64,000 nt of DNA from GCA-2746605 sp963704835 (GTDB lineage: Bacteria > Bacteroidota > Ignavibacteria > Ignavibacteriales > Melioribacteraceae). The stretch is taken from the NCBI GenBank assembly GCA_963704835.1, contig CAVPHW010000020.1, positions 505,132-569,131 of the forward strand. Reading direction: 5' to 3'. A program made the translations under genes and the position numbers. Shown here in pieces: positions 19,006 to 29,659 of the stretch. Numbering within the stretch: position 1 is the stretch's first letter; every line of letters starts with the position of its first letter. The notes under the pieces were generated by a model, which was given only the letters and a program-made list of their open reading frames with translations, was not told where the DNA came from and did not search any database.

Positions 19006-21525
19006 AAATTTTTATTGTTAAGTTAGGATTATTTTCCTTTTCAATTTTATTGTCTTCTTCAATTGGTTTAATTTTTTCTGAAATAAAGAACAATTCATCG
19101 TTATTTTCTTTTCGTTTAACAATAATTTTATCACCTTCTTTGAAAGCTTCTCTCAGCAATTCTTCAGCTAAAGGATCTTCAATATACTGTTGAATTGCTC
19201 TTCTCAATGGGCGTGCTCCGAATTTTGGATCAAACCCTTTTTCAGCAATAAAATCTTGTGCAAGCGGATCAAGTTCAATTTGCATCTTGTTTTCTTTTAG
19301 ATTGTTAATCAAATCTTTCATCTCAATCAGTGCAATTTGTTTTATATCTTCTTTTTCCAAATTTCTAAAAACAATAGTTTCATCAAGTCTATTCAAAAAT
19401 TCGGGATTAAATAAATTTTTCATCGCATCTTGAACGGTGCTTTTCAGATTGTCATAAGTGTTTGTATCTGAATCACTTCCAAATCCATAACTACCGGTTG
19501 CTTTAATATTTTTTGTACCAACATTAGAAGTCATAATAATAATTGTATTCTTAAAATCAACTCTTCTTCCTAAACTATCTGTAAGCATTCCATCATCAAG
19601 GACTTGTAATAAGATATTAAACACATCTGGATGTGCTTTTTCAATTTCATCAAAAAGAACAACTGAATAAGGTTTTCTTCTTACTTTTTCAGTTAATTGT
19701 CCGCCTTCTTCATAACCAACATATCCCGGAGGTGCTCCCACAAGTCTAGAAACCGCATATTTTTCCATATATTCACTCATGTCAATTCTAATTAAAGAAT
19801 TTTCAGAATCGAATAAATATTTTGCAAGTTCCTTGGCTAATTGGGTTTTACCAACTCCAGTTGGACCTAAGAAAACAAAACTACCGATTGGCTTATTTGG
19901 ATTTTTTAATCCAGCTCTAGTTCTTCTAATTGCTTTTGAAAGACGAGTTACAGCTTCATCTTGGCCGACAATTTTCTTTTTAATAACTTCTTCCATATTC
20001 ATAACTTTTTCAGATTCTTCCTGTACGACTCTTTTTACAGGAATACCAGTCATCATGGAGACTACAGTGCCAATATCTTCTTCAGTAACATCATAGACTT
20101 CAGTTTTGGTTTTATCTTCCCAATCAACTTTAGCAGTTTCCAATTCAATCTGCAATTGTCTTTCCTGATCTCTTAAACGTGCGGCTTGTTCATAATCTTG
20201 TTGCTTAACTACATTAATTTTTTCATGCTTAATATTTTCTACTTTCTGCTCAAGTTCAAGTATTTCTTCAGATACTTTAAAATTCCCCATGTGAACACGT
20301 GAACCAGCTTCGTCCAATACGTCAATCGCCTTATCTGGTAAATGTCTATCGGTAATATATCTTTCACTTAGTTTAACTGCTGCTTGAATTGCTTCATTTG
20401 TGTATTTAACATGATGATGCTCTTCGTATTTGAACTTAATAAACTCAAGAATAGTTATTGTTTCATCAACAGTGGGAGGATCTACCATAACTTTCTGAAA
20501 TCTTCTATCAAGAGCTCCATCGGTTTCTATATACTTTCTATATTCATCTAGAGTAGTTGCTCCAATACATTGAATATCGCCTCTTGCTAAAGCTGGTTTG
20601 AACATATTAGAAGCATCAAGTGATCCCGAAGCACCGCCGGCACCAACAATTGTGTGTAAGTTCATCAATAAAAAGAATAACGTCAGTAGCTTTTTCAAGT
20701 TCATTCATTAATGCTTTCATTCTTTCTTCAAATTGTCCTCTGTATTTTGTACCAGCAACAAGGCCAGCTAAATCTAGAGTTACAACTCTCTTGTCTTGCA
20801 ATAATTCTTGGAACTTTTCTCTGTTCAATACGTAAAGCAAGTCCTTCTGCAATAGCAGTTTTACCAACGCCAGGTTCACCAATTAAAACAGGATTATTTT
20901 TTTTTCGTCGACTTAAGACTTGTGTAACTCGTTCAATTTCTTTTTCTCTTCCAACAACGGGATCTAACTTATCCTCCTTTGCCATTTTGGTTAAATCTCG
21001 ACCAAAATTATCTAACACAGGAGTTTTGGTTTTTTCCGTTTTCTTGCTCGAAGGAAATTGATGACCAGGTTTATCTTGAGGTGGAACCTTTCCACTAAGA
21101 ATATTATTTAATTCAGCTCTAGCGGTTTCGTAAGTGATATTAAACTGATTTAAAATTTGTGTAGCAACATTATCTTCATCACGAAGTAAAGATAAAAGAA
21201 TATGCTCAGTTCCAATAACATCTGATTTATAAATTTTAGATTCAATCTGAGTGATTTTTAATACTTTTTCGGCTTGCTTTGTTAAAGGAATATTGCCAAT
21301 TGTCAAAGTACCGCCGGCAATTTTAACAGTTTCCTCAATTGTCTTTTTAAGAGTAACTAGCTCAACTCCAAGGTTAACCATTATTCTAACAGCAACACCA
21401 TGGCTTTCTCTAATAATGCCTAAAAGAAGATGTTCTGTACCTATATAATCATGACCAAGTCTTAAAGCTTCTTCTCTACTTAGTCTAATAACTTCTTGAA
21501 CTCGTTCAGAAAAATTCCCTTCCAT
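18977..21525 (-). CDS. clpC: ClpC-type AAA+ unfoldase, two frameshifts
   Basis: ATP-driven unfoldase partner of ClpP. Two Clp_N repeats (residues 1-145) are followed by AAA-1 (Walker A GEPGVGKT, Walker B LFIDEL), a UVR-type middle coiled coil (QDYEQAARLRDQE) and AAA-2 (GPTGVGKT, VVLFDEIEKAHPD) with a D2-small C-terminal domain. Extra bases near 20808 (RKVP to ELLQDK) and 20657 (FIDEL to HTIVGAGG) split it into three pieces. The corrected length is 848 residues, normal for ClpC. No mcsA/mcsB or ctsR genes are adjacent. Confidence 0.92.
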
Positions 21526-21759
21526 ATTCTCCCAACCCTTTCTTTAACGGAAATACACTAAATATTAACTAATAATAAATATATACATTGAATTCTGTGT
21601 AATCAAGGTATATTGAAATTATAAATAATTATCGATTTGTTACAAGTTTTTTTCAGTTTTATTATAAATTATCGGACGTATTTTGTTTCTTTATAAGATT
21701 GTATTTGCTAAATTACATATTAAATAAATAGAATAGAATTTGAATATCAAGGAGTTATC

Positions 21760-22728
21760 ATGGAAGCTTTTACAGGTTTATCATTAGTTGTAATTTTAGG
21801 GATTGCCTTTTTCCTAATTTTATTTACTTACTTTGTTCCAATTGGACTTTTCATTACAGCATACTTCTCAGGTGTAAAACTTAAAATTTTCAAAGATTTG
21901 GTTGGAATGAGACTGAGAAAGGTTCCACCATCTTTAATTGTAAGAAATTTAATTGCTGCAACAAAAGCAGGTTTAAAGCTTGAAACAAACGCACTTGAAG
22001 CGCATTTTCTAGCTGGTGGAAATGTTACAAAGGTTGTAAATGCTTTGATTTCAGCAAATAAAGCAAATCTAAATTTGTTTTTTGAGAAAGCAGCAGCAAT
22101 AGATCTTGCAGGTAGAGATGTTCTAGAAGCTGTTAAAATGTCAGTTGTTCCAAAAGTTATTGAAACTCCTCTTGTTGCAGCAGTAGCAAAAGATGGTATT
22201 CAGCTTAAAGCAATTGCAAGAGTAACAGTTAGAGCAAACATTGAGAGATTAGTGGGTGGTGCAGGCGAAGCAACAGTTCTTGCAAGAGTTGGAGAAGGAA
22301 TTGTTTCAACAATTGGTTCAAGTTCCTCTCACAAAATTGTGCTTGAAAATCCAGACAATATTTCTAAATCAGTATTAGCAAAAGGTTTGGATGCCGGAAC
22401 AGCATTTGAAATTTTATCTATCGATATAGCTGATGTTGATGTTGGTACTAACATTGGTGCAATTTTGCAAACAGATCAAGCTGAAGCTGATCTTAAAGTT
22501 GCCCGAGCCAAAGCAGAAGAAAGACGTGCAGCGGCAGTAGCTCTTGAGCAAGAAATGAGAGCTAAAGTAGTTGAAGCTGAAGCCGAAATTCCTCTTGCAA
22601 TGGCCGAAGCTTTTAGAAGTGGGAATATGGGAATAATGGATTATTATAATTTAAAAAATATTCAATCAGATACTGAAATGAGAACTTCAATTGCCAAAGA
22701 AGATACAGATAAGGATAAAAAATCTTAA
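21760..22728 (+). CDS. floA: Flotillin-like membrane scaffold FloA
   Basis: A 322-residue protein of the FloA/UPF0365 family, which organises lipid-raft-like functional membrane microdomains. An N-terminal membrane hairpin (residues about 5-35), a PHB-like domain (VIETPLVAAVAKDGIQLKA, ITVRANIERLVGGAGE-like segment) and an Ala/Glu-rich coiled coil (LKVARAKAEERRAAAVALEQ) are visible. AAGGAG precedes the ATG by 8 nt. The stop overlaps the next start as TAATG. The 234-nt gap to the divergent clpC gene must hold both promoters. Confidence 0.93.
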   Translation: MEAFTGLSLVVILGIAFFLILFTYFVPIGLFITAYFSGVKLKIFKDLVGMRLRKVPPSLIVRNLIAATKAGLKLETNALEAHFLAGGNVTKVVNALISANKANLNLFFEKAAAIDLAGRDVLEAVKMSVVPKVIETPLVAAVAKDGIQLKAIARVTVRANIERLVGGAGEATVLARVGEGIVSTIGSSSSHKIVLENPDNISKSVLAKGLDAGTAFEILSIDIADVDVGTNIGAILQTDQAEADLKVARAKAEERRAAAVALEQEMRAKVVEAEAEIPLAMAEAFRSGNMGIMDYYNLKNIQSDTEMRTSIAKEDTDKDKKS

Positions 22729-23291
22729 TGGAAGATATTTTTCAAATTGCCATAATAGTAATTTTCATTGTTAGCTCTATTATATCTTCTTTGAAGAAAA
22801 AGAAAAAAAATGAGCAAAAACCTACTGGTACAACTCATGTTCCATCTGGTAATGCTTCAGCAATTCCTGCCTCCAAAAGTCAAAGTTCTTCAAAAAGTGT
22901 ACTAGAGGAAATATTGGGTTTTAAAATTGATATACCGGAGCCTCCTCAAAAAGAGGCTCCTAATTCTTCTTATGAAAACTCTGCCTCTTACGACAACATT
23001 GATTCATATGATAATACAGATTCTTATGATACCTCATGGAATCCAGAAGAAAGTTATGGGGTTAAAGAATCAGAGGGTAGAAGTGATTATGTTTCAATAA
23101 ATTTAGCAAAGAAAGAGCAACTCTCATCTGCTAAAGAAAAATATCATAGTTTCAAAAAAGAAGAAGACATAAGTATATCTAAAAAATTAAAGCCAAATAG
23201 AATTAAAAGAATAATTGCCGATAAGAATAATTTAAGAGATTATTTTGTAATCCAAGATCTTTTGAATAAACCTAAAGCACTTCGAAAATAA
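22728..23291 (+). CDS. Hypothetical protein with N-terminal membrane helix
   Basis: 187 residues: one N-terminal helix (IFQIAIIVIFIVSSIISSL), a Lys-rich stop-transfer, a low-complexity middle with repeated SYDN/SYDT units, and a basic C-terminal segment ending DYFVIQDLLNKPKALRK. That final segment resembles the C-terminal motif of small membrane proteins found in Bacteroidota/Chlorobi genomes, from memory and not searched. It overlaps floA at its start and the helicase at its stop, so all three are translationally coupled. No function can be assigned. Confidence 0.7.
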   Translation: MEDIFQIAIIVIFIVSSIISSLKKKKKNEQKPTGTTHVPSGNASAIPASKSQSSSKSVLEEILGFKIDIPEPPQKEAPNSSYENSASYDNIDSYDNTDSYDTSWNPEESYGVKESEGRSDYVSINLAKKEQLSSAKEKYHSFKKEEDISISKKLKPNRIKRIIADKNNLRDYFVIQDLLNKPKALRK

Positions 23292-25288
23292 TGCCCAAAA
23301 AGTATCGCCTAACAAGAATCAATAAGGTCGAAAATCAAAAACCTATTTTTGATGAAAATAATTTTGAAATTGATTACGAACATGAATTAAATCCAGCCCA
23401 ATATGAAGCAGTTACCTCCACAGAGGGAGCATTCCTTGTAATTGCTGGAGCTGGAACTGGCAAGACACGAACTTTGGTTTATAGAGTAGCTAGACTAATT
23501 GAAATGGGTATCGACCCAAAATCAATTCTGCTTCTTACATTTACCAGAAAAGCATCAAGAGAAATGATGAATCGTGCAGCCATTTTATTGGATAATCGAT
23601 GTTCAAAAATTAATGGTGGAACATTTCACTCATTTGCTAATCTAATTTTAAGAAAATACTCTAAATTAGTTGGAATCGACTCAGGATTTACTATTCTTGA
23701 TCAGGGCGATAGCGAAGATGTTATAAATTTAATTAGAGCACAACTGGATTTGGTAAAGCTAAAAAAAAGGTTCCCCAATAAGCAAACCATAAATAAAATT
23801 ATTAGTTTAGGTGTAAATACCGAAAAGAAAATAGAAGAAATTCTACTTCAGGAATATCCTCATTTTATGGAGCATATAGATAAAATTATTGAAATTTCTA
23901 AAATCTATAAAAGTTACAAAAAGAAAAGTGAGTTATTGGATTATGACGATTTATTGGTGTATTTGAGAGATTTTCTGAATGACACTTCTAAATCCCATAT
24001 TTTAACAAAAGATATAAAATATGTAATGATTGATGAATACCAAGACACAAATAAGTTACAAGCAGATATTGTGCTAGGTTTGGCTCGTCATAATAACAAT
24101 ATTATGGTAGTTGGCGATGATTCACAATCAATTTATTCTTTTAGAGGGGCTAATTTTAAGAATATAATGAACTTCCCAAAATTATTCAAAGATGTAAAAT
24201 TAATTATGCTGGAAGAAAATTATCGAAGTACTCAAGAGGTTTTAGATTTTGGAAATTACATAATTGATGCAGCCATTGAAAAATATCCTAAAGAATTATT
24301 TACGAGAAAAACTGGTGGAGAACTTCCGGCAATTATTTCTTCAACTACAGAAAATATGCAGTCTAGATTTATTGTAGAAAAAATTCTTGAACTTAGGGAA
24401 GAGAATATTTCCTTAAATGAGATTTCTGTTTTGTTCCGCTCTTCGTTTAGTTCATTCGACTTAGAAATTGAATTAAATAAGGCAAATATCCCATATCTAA
24501 AATTTGGAGGTATGAAATTTATTGAAACGGCTCATGTAAAAGATGTATTAGCTTTTTTAAGGATTGCTGAGAACCCAAAAGATGTAGTTAGCTGGTACCG
24601 AGTTTTGCTTCTTCATGAAGGAATAGGCCCGAAAAGAGCGCAAGATATTTTGGCTAAAGTAACTTCAGGTGAACTTAATATTAAATCTCACCCTGAGAAA
24701 ACGTTAGATAAAAATTACAAAGAAAATATATTTAATCTTTTTTTGTGTCTTCATTTGATTCATACAAGCAGACAATTACCAACTGAGTTAGCAGAAATAG
24801 TTTTAGATTATTATGACCCAATATTTAAATTGAAATATGATGATCACAATAAGCGGAAAAAAGATTTAGAAATATTTATTAACATTGCCGAGAATTATAC
24901 CTCACTCAGTTCCCTACTCACGGATATGGCTTTAGACCCTCCAAGAGATAGTGTGGCAGATATAAGTGAAGAGGATAAAGAAAATGAGGTACTTACTTTA
25001 TCTACAATTCATTCTGCAAAAGGTTTAGAATGGCATTCCGTTTTTATTATTCATGCAGTTGAAGGATTTTTTCCATCAAGTATGAGTTACGATAAAATTG
25101 AGAGTCTTGAAGAAGAAAGAAGGCTTATGTATGTTGCATCAACCCGAGCAAAGCAAAATTTATTTATTTCTTACCCAATGAATATTTTTGATAGACATAA
25201 TGGAATGACACTTTCGAAACCTTCTCGTTTTATTGCCGAAGTAAGTGAAGAAATTGCTGAGGAATGGCTGTTAGAAGAGGATTTCTAA
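23291..25288 (+). CDS. UvrD/PcrA-family ATP-dependent DNA helicase
   Basis: A 665-residue superfamily 1A helicase. Motif I AGAGTGKTRTL, motif Ia LLTFTRKAS, motif II DEYQDTN, motif III GDDSQSIYSFRGA, motif IV LEENYRST, motif V STIHSAKGLEWH and motif VI RLMYVASTRAK are all in order. It unwinds DNA in repair or replication fork processing. It lacks the long C-terminal extension of E. coli UvrD. The ATG overlaps the preceding stop by one base. Confidence 0.93.
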   Translation: MPKKYRLTRINKVENQKPIFDENNFEIDYEHELNPAQYEAVTSTEGAFLVIAGAGTGKTRTLVYRVARLIEMGIDPKSILLLTFTRKASREMMNRAAILLDNRCSKINGGTFHSFANLILRKYSKLVGIDSGFTILDQGDSEDVINLIRAQLDLVKLKKRFPNKQTINKIISLGVNTEKKIEEILLQEYPHFMEHIDKIIEISKIYKSYKKKSELLDYDDLLVYLRDFLNDTSKSHILTKDIKYVMIDEYQDTNKLQADIVLGLARHNNNIMVVGDDSQSIYSFRGANFKNIMNFPKLFKDVKLIMLEENYRSTQEVLDFGNYIIDAAIEKYPKELFTRKTGGELPAIISSTTENMQSRFIVEKILELREENISLNEISVLFRSSFSSFDLEIELNKANIPYLKFGGMKFIETAHVKDVLAFLRIAENPKDVVSWYRVLLLHEGIGPKRAQDILAKVTSGELNIKSHPEKTLDKNYKENIFNLFLCLHLIHTSRQLPTELAEIVLDYYDPIFKLKYDDHNKRKKDLEIFINIAENYTSLSSLLTDMALDPPRDSVADISEEDKENEVLTLSTIHSAKGLEWHSVFIIHAVEGFFPSSMSYDKIESLEEERRLMYVASTRAKQNLFISYPMNIFDRHNGMTLSKPSRFIAEVSEEIAEEWLLEEDF

Positions 25289-26350
25289 ATGATCTCTGCT
25301 GCAGTCATAATATTTCTTGTTTATATAATTATTTTCCTAAAGCTTAATTACAGCACAAAAAGTGTGATCGCAGAAGATGATCTAATGATCAGCATAGTGG
25401 TCGCTGCCAAAAATGAAGAGCAAAACGTATCAAATTTAATCATCTTTTTAACTAATCAACAATACAATAAAGATAGTTATGAAGTAATTATTGTAGATGA
25501 TAATTCAATTGATGGTACATATTTAGTTGCATCAAATATTTGTAAAACATATTCAAACTTTTCAGTTATTAAAGCAGAGAATAAAATTTATGAAGGCAAA
25601 CGAGGTGCTTTGCAGATTGGAATTGAAAAATCAAAGTATCCATATATATTGATTACGGATGCTGATTGTGAACCCGAAATTTTATGGATAAAATCTTTCT
25701 CAGATAAATTTCAGGAAGGAACTGATTTTGTCTTTGGAATTGCTCCATTAAAACAAACTAGTGATTTAGCAAATAAAATATCTTGTTTTGATAATCTTTG
25801 GACTCATATTTTAACTTTTTCATTCGCTAAAATTGAGTTACCATATTCATCTTCTGCAAGAAGTTTTGGATTTAACAAAGACTCATTTAACAAAATAAAG
25901 GGCTACTTAAATACAACTGAAACCCTTAGTGGGGATGATGATTTATTATTAAGAGAAGCCATAAAAAACAAAATGAATGTTGGAATAATTACTAACTCTG
26001 ACGCTTTTGTTTTTTCTTCAGCAAAAACTTCTATAAAAGATTTTATTAATCAGAAGTCGCGCCATACATCTTCATCTTTATTTTATTCACTAAAATCGAA
26101 AATGATTTTGGGGGTTTGGCATCTCATTAATCTGTTGTTTTTTTCTTCATTGTTATTCTCTTTTTTTAATTCAGCATACTTATTTCTATTCATATTCAAA
26201 TTTATTGTTGATTTATTTGTAATTAGAGTTTTAATGAAAAAAATTAGTTATAGTTTTACATTTGTAGAGATTTTATACCTTCAATTTTTGTATGAAATTT
26301 TTATCGTTATAAATTTTATAAATAGTTTTTCAAAAAGAAATAAATGGTGA
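25289..26350 (+). CDS. Family 2 glycosyltransferase with C-terminal membrane helices
   Basis: 353 residues. An N-terminal membrane helix leads into a GT-A domain with VVAAKNEEQNV, VDDNSIDGTY, the metal-binding TDADCEPE, and GDDD near residue 215. Two to three C-terminal helices follow (WHLINLLFFSSLLFS and beyond). It probably transfers a sugar to a lipid or glycan at the inner membrane face. It begins immediately after the helicase stop codon. Confidence 0.85.
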   Translation: MISAAVIIFLVYIIIFLKLNYSTKSVIAEDDLMISIVVAAKNEEQNVSNLIIFLTNQQYNKDSYEVIIVDDNSIDGTYLVASNICKTYSNFSVIKAENKIYEGKRGALQIGIEKSKYPYILITDADCEPEILWIKSFSDKFQEGTDFVFGIAPLKQTSDLANKISCFDNLWTHILTFSFAKIELPYSSSARSFGFNKDSFNKIKGYLNTTETLSGDDDLLLREAIKNKMNVGIITNSDAFVFSSAKTSIKDFINQKSRHTSSSLFYSLKSKMILGVWHLINLLFFSSLLFSFFNSAYLFLFIFKFIVDLFVIRVLMKKISYSFTFVEILYLQFLYEIFIVINFINSFSKRNKW

Positions 26351-26417
26351 TATTTAGATAACAACCTTTGATTTAAATTATGTATAAACTATTTTTAACT
26401 ATCAATAAAAGTGAACT

Positions 26418-26816
26418 ATGAACTTCTCAGAGTTAATTCTAATTGCCAACAAAGTAAAATTAAAAGCTTATGCTCCCTATTCAAAATTTAGGGTTGGCGC
26501 TGCATTATTAACGGAAGATGGTGATATTTACACAGGCGTAAATGTAGAGAATTCTTCTTTCGGATTGACAAATTGTGCAGAAAGAACAGCTGTATTCAAA
26601 GCCGTTTCGGAAGGAGAAACAAAATTTAAAACCATTGTTATTACAAGTGATGCAGAAGATTTTATTTCCCCGTGTGGTGCATGTAGACAAGTTTTAATGG
26701 AAATCTGCGGTAAAGATCTTGAGGTAGTAATGACTAATAGAGATCATGAAATAAGAATATTAAAATTAGAAGAACTTCTCCCTCTCTCATTTAATAAGGA
26801 TGCTTTAGAACAATGA
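26418..26816 (+). CDS. cdd: Cytidine deaminase
   Basis: A 132-residue homotetrameric-type cytidine deaminase. Zinc and catalytic motifs are NCAERTA (Cys plus catalytic Glu) and PCGACRQ, with the substrate segment VGAALL and NVENSSFG. It makes uridine or deoxyuridine from cytidine nucleosides. It is the first gene of a nucleoside salvage operon (cdd, tdk, nupC, PNP) and overlaps tdk by 4 nt. Confidence 0.95.
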   Translation: MNFSELILIANKVKLKAYAPYSKFRVGAALLTEDGDIYTGVNVENSSFGLTNCAERTAVFKAVSEGETKFKTIVITSDAEDFISPCGACRQVLMEICGKDLEVVMTNRDHEIRILKLEELLPLSFNKDALEQ

Positions 26817-27391
26817 TGCAATTTATACCGCACTCTACACCAGTTAATACCGGTTGGATTGAAGTTATAGCCGGTTGTATGTTCAGTGGAAAAACTGAAG
26901 AACTTATTAGAAGATTGAGAAGAGCTCAAATTGCAAAGCTTAACGTCACCATTTTCAAACCTAAAATAGATATTCGCTACTCTAAAAACGATATCGTTTC
27001 ACATAGCGATCAATCTCTTCCTTCAATAATAGTTGATTCTCCTCAAGAAATATTAGAATTATCTAAAGATTCACATGTTGTTGGAATTGATGAGGCACAA
27101 TTTTTCACAAATGATTTAATTGAAGTATGCAACAAACTCGCAGATGATGGCAAAAGAGTAATTGTAGCTGGTTTGGATCAGGATTATAGAGGAGTACCTT
27201 TTGAACCAATTCCCCAATTACTAGCTCATGCCGAATACATAACAAAAACTTTAGCAATTTGTGTAAATTGTAGCAACCCCGCAGATAAAACACAAAGAAC
27301 AACAAAGACAAAAGATAGAGTTGTTGTTGGAGCCTCAGATAGTTATGAAGCCCGATGCAGAAAATGTCATTATATTCCGGATGAGGAATAA
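26813..27391 (+). CDS. tdk: Thymidine kinase
   Basis: Type II thymidine kinase, 192 residues, phosphorylating thymidine to dTMP. The P-loop CMFSGKTEELIRR, the DEAQFF motif and the C-terminal structural zinc site (CVNCSNPA with a later CRKCH) are visible. Its ATG overlaps the cdd stop. Confidence 0.95.
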   Translation: MMQFIPHSTPVNTGWIEVIAGCMFSGKTEELIRRLRRAQIAKLNVTIFKPKIDIRYSKNDIVSHSDQSLPSIIVDSPQEILELSKDSHVVGIDEAQFFTNDLIEVCNKLADDGKRVIVAGLDQDYRGVPFEPIPQLLAHAEYITKTLAICVNCSNPADKTQRTTKTKDRVVVGASDSYEARCRKCHYIPDEE

Positions 27392-27393
27392 TC

Positions 27394-28746
27394 ATGGATT
27401 TTGTCTCTATATTAAGAGGAATTTTTGGAATTGCAGTAATTCTATTTATTGCTTTTCTCTTCTCTAATAACAAGAAAAAAATTAATTGGCGGTTAGTCAT
27501 TACCGGACTTGGGATGCAATTTGCATTTGCAATTTTTATAATAAAAGGTGAATATCTTGGATCATTATTTGCCCCTTTGGGATGGCCAAAACTTTTTTTT
27601 CGATGGGTCAGCAGTTTCTTTGTTCTTATTTTAAATTTTACAACTGATGGAGCAACTTTTATTTTTGGGGATTTAGCTAAATCCCCTGGAACAGAAGGCT
27701 CTATGGGTTTCTTTTTTGCATTCCAAGTACTGCCTACAATAATATTCTTTGCAACACTAATGGGAGTTTTATATCATTTAGGAATAATGCAAAGAGTAGT
27801 TCAGGGAATGGCTTGGTTTATGTCAAAGTTTTTAGGCACAAGTGGTGCTGAATCTTTATCGGTTTCTGCTAATATTTTTGTTGGACAAACAGAAGCTCCT
27901 CTAATGATAAAGCCATACTTAAAAGGGTTAACAAGAAGTGAATTACTTACAATAATGGCTGGTGGAATGGCAACAATTGCCGGTGGTGTAATGGCGGCTT
28001 ATATTCAAATGCTGAGCCACTCATTTGGTGCAACAATGGGTTTGAGTATTTCTGAAGCTCAATTAGTATTTGCTACACATCTGCTTGGTGCAAGCATTAT
28101 GGCTGCTCCAGCTTCCCTATTACTCTCTAAAATAATTATTCCTGAAACAGAAGAACCAGAAACCAAGGGTAACATAAAAGCAAATGTTGAAAAAACAGCC
28201 TCCAATACAATTGAAGCTGCTGCAATTGGAGCTTCTGAAGGTCTTCAGTTAGCTTTAAATGTTGGTGGTATGCTTTTAGCATTTATTGCTCTAATTGCTT
28301 TGTCAAATTATTTCCTGGAATTTATAGGTGATATTACTGGATTAAATGCAATTCTAATCCAAGCATATAATAGCCCTTTAAATCTTCAATTTATTTTTGG
28401 ATTTGTTTTACAATTTCTGGCATTGGCTATTGGCGTTCCTTCAGAAAGTGCTTTACAATTCGGAAGCTTGTTTGGTTCAAAAATTGTGTTAAATGAATTT
28501 GTAGCATATTTTGAACTAAGTAATTTAATTCAACTAAAAGAATTGGTGAATGAAAAAGCTATAATAATGGCAACCTATGCTTTGTGTGGATTTGCAAATT
28601 TTAGTTCTATTGCAATCCAAATTGGAGGTATTGCACCAATTGCACCAAACCAAAGAACTGCTCTAGCTAGTTTAGGTATGAAGGCTGTTCTGGCTGGTTC
28701 ACTTTCAACATTAATGACTGCTACTTTAGCGGGATTATTATTTTAA
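27394..28746 (+). CDS. nupC: Concentrative nucleoside transporter (NupC/CNT family)
   Basis: A 450-residue polytopic inner-membrane nucleoside:cation symporter. The CNT signature regions FVGQTEAPLMIKPYL (substrate-binding HP1/TM4 segment) and GVPSESALQFG are present, with a late FANFSSIAIQIGG motif. The insert between helices (PETEEPETKGN...) is typical of longer CNTs. It is placed 2 nt after tdk and feeds the salvage enzymes on either side. Confidence 0.94.
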   Translation: MDFVSILRGIFGIAVILFIAFLFSNNKKKINWRLVITGLGMQFAFAIFIIKGEYLGSLFAPLGWPKLFFRWVSSFFVLILNFTTDGATFIFGDLAKSPGTEGSMGFFFAFQVLPTIIFFATLMGVLYHLGIMQRVVQGMAWFMSKFLGTSGAESLSVSANIFVGQTEAPLMIKPYLKGLTRSELLTIMAGGMATIAGGVMAAYIQMLSHSFGATMGLSISEAQLVFATHLLGASIMAAPASLLLSKIIIPETEEPETKGNIKANVEKTASNTIEAAAIGASEGLQLALNVGGMLLAFIALIALSNYFLEFIGDITGLNAILIQAYNSPLNLQFIFGFVLQFLALAIGVPSESALQFGSLFGSKIVLNEFVAYFELSNLIQLKELVNEKAIIMATYALCGFANFSSIAIQIGGIAPIAPNQRTALASLGMKAVLAGSLSTLMTATLAGLLF

Positions 28747-28759
28747 GAATATTAATTTT

Positions 28760-29581
28760 ATGATTGATTTAGATTTTAAATATCTTAAACTAATTGAGTT
28801 CATAAAAAATAAAATTTCTTTTGAACCTGACTTGTCCTTAATTTTAGGTAGCGGATTAGGTGATTTCGTTAGTAAAATTAATGTCAGTAAATCAATACCC
28901 ACCTCAGAAATTCCTGGTTATCCGGCTTCTACCGTTAAAGGACACAGCGGATTTTTACATTTTGCTGAAATAAATGGTAAAAATGTATTGATTTTCCAAG
29001 GTCGTATACATTTTTATGAAGGTTATTCAATTGATAAATGTATTTTACCCGCTTTTATTTCTGGCAAATTAGGTGCTAGAAAAATGTTGGTTACAAATGC
29101 TGCTGGTGGCGTAAATCCTAATCTTTCTCCAGGTGATTTAATGTTGATTACAAATTTTATTTCTACCAACATTTTGAAAGAACTATCTAGCATTCTCGCA
29201 ATTCCATCGCCAAACCAAAAGGATTTTGTTCTAAATTTACCTTCGAAAGCATTTAATGATATCATTCGGAATGCTGCATTAGATGAAAACATATTCTTAA
29301 AAGAAGGATCATACTGGTTTAACTCAGGTCCAACCTATGAAACTCCAGCTGAGATTATAATGCAAGGCAATTTTGGGGCTGATGCTGTTGGAATGTCAAC
29401 TGTCCACGAAGCAATTTTTGCAGCTTATCATGGTATAGAAGTCTCTTCACTTTCGCTAATAACAAACTATGCTGCCGGTTTATCACCGGTCAAACTTTCT
29501 CATCAAGAAGTGATAGAAACCGCTGAAATTGCAAAAGATAAGATTGAAAAATTGTTACTGCGTATTATTTCCTTAATATAA
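28760..29581 (+). CDS. Purine nucleoside phosphorylase (trimeric type)
   Basis: A 273-residue PNP of the PunA/DeoD-II class. Phosphate and base-binding motifs GSGLGDF, VKGHSGFLHF, QGRIHFYEGY, TNAAGGVNP, the ribose-contact Met in EIIMQGNFGADAVGMST, and TNYAAGL are seen. It cleaves inosine or guanosine to base plus ribose-1-phosphate and is the last gene of the salvage operon. Confidence 0.93.
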   Translation: MIDLDFKYLKLIEFIKNKISFEPDLSLILGSGLGDFVSKINVSKSIPTSEIPGYPASTVKGHSGFLHFAEINGKNVLIFQGRIHFYEGYSIDKCILPAFISGKLGARKMLVTNAAGGVNPNLSPGDLMLITNFISTNILKELSSILAIPSPNQKDFVLNLPSKAFNDIIRNAALDENIFLKEGSYWFNSGPTYETPAEIIMQGNFGADAVGMSTVHEAIFAAYHGIEVSSLSLITNYAAGLSPVKLSHQEVIETAEIAKDKIEKLLLRIISLI

Positions 29582-29659
29582 ACTTTCTTAATTAAATATC
29601 GCTAAAAGCATTATATTTCCAGCATCTTTTCTTCTTTGTTTACGAGTAAGCGGGTGTAA

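Noticed and set aside
19779..21061. Plus-strand ORFs opposite clpC
   Set aside because: They are antisense shadows of a conserved gene with no start-site support or family resemblance.
3857..21525. Programmed +1 frameshifting or RNA-level correction in many genes
   Set aside because: The breaks have no shared slippery sequence or downstream structure, some are deletions, and several lie in homopolymers. Clustering by position instead of gene function fits sequence error better.
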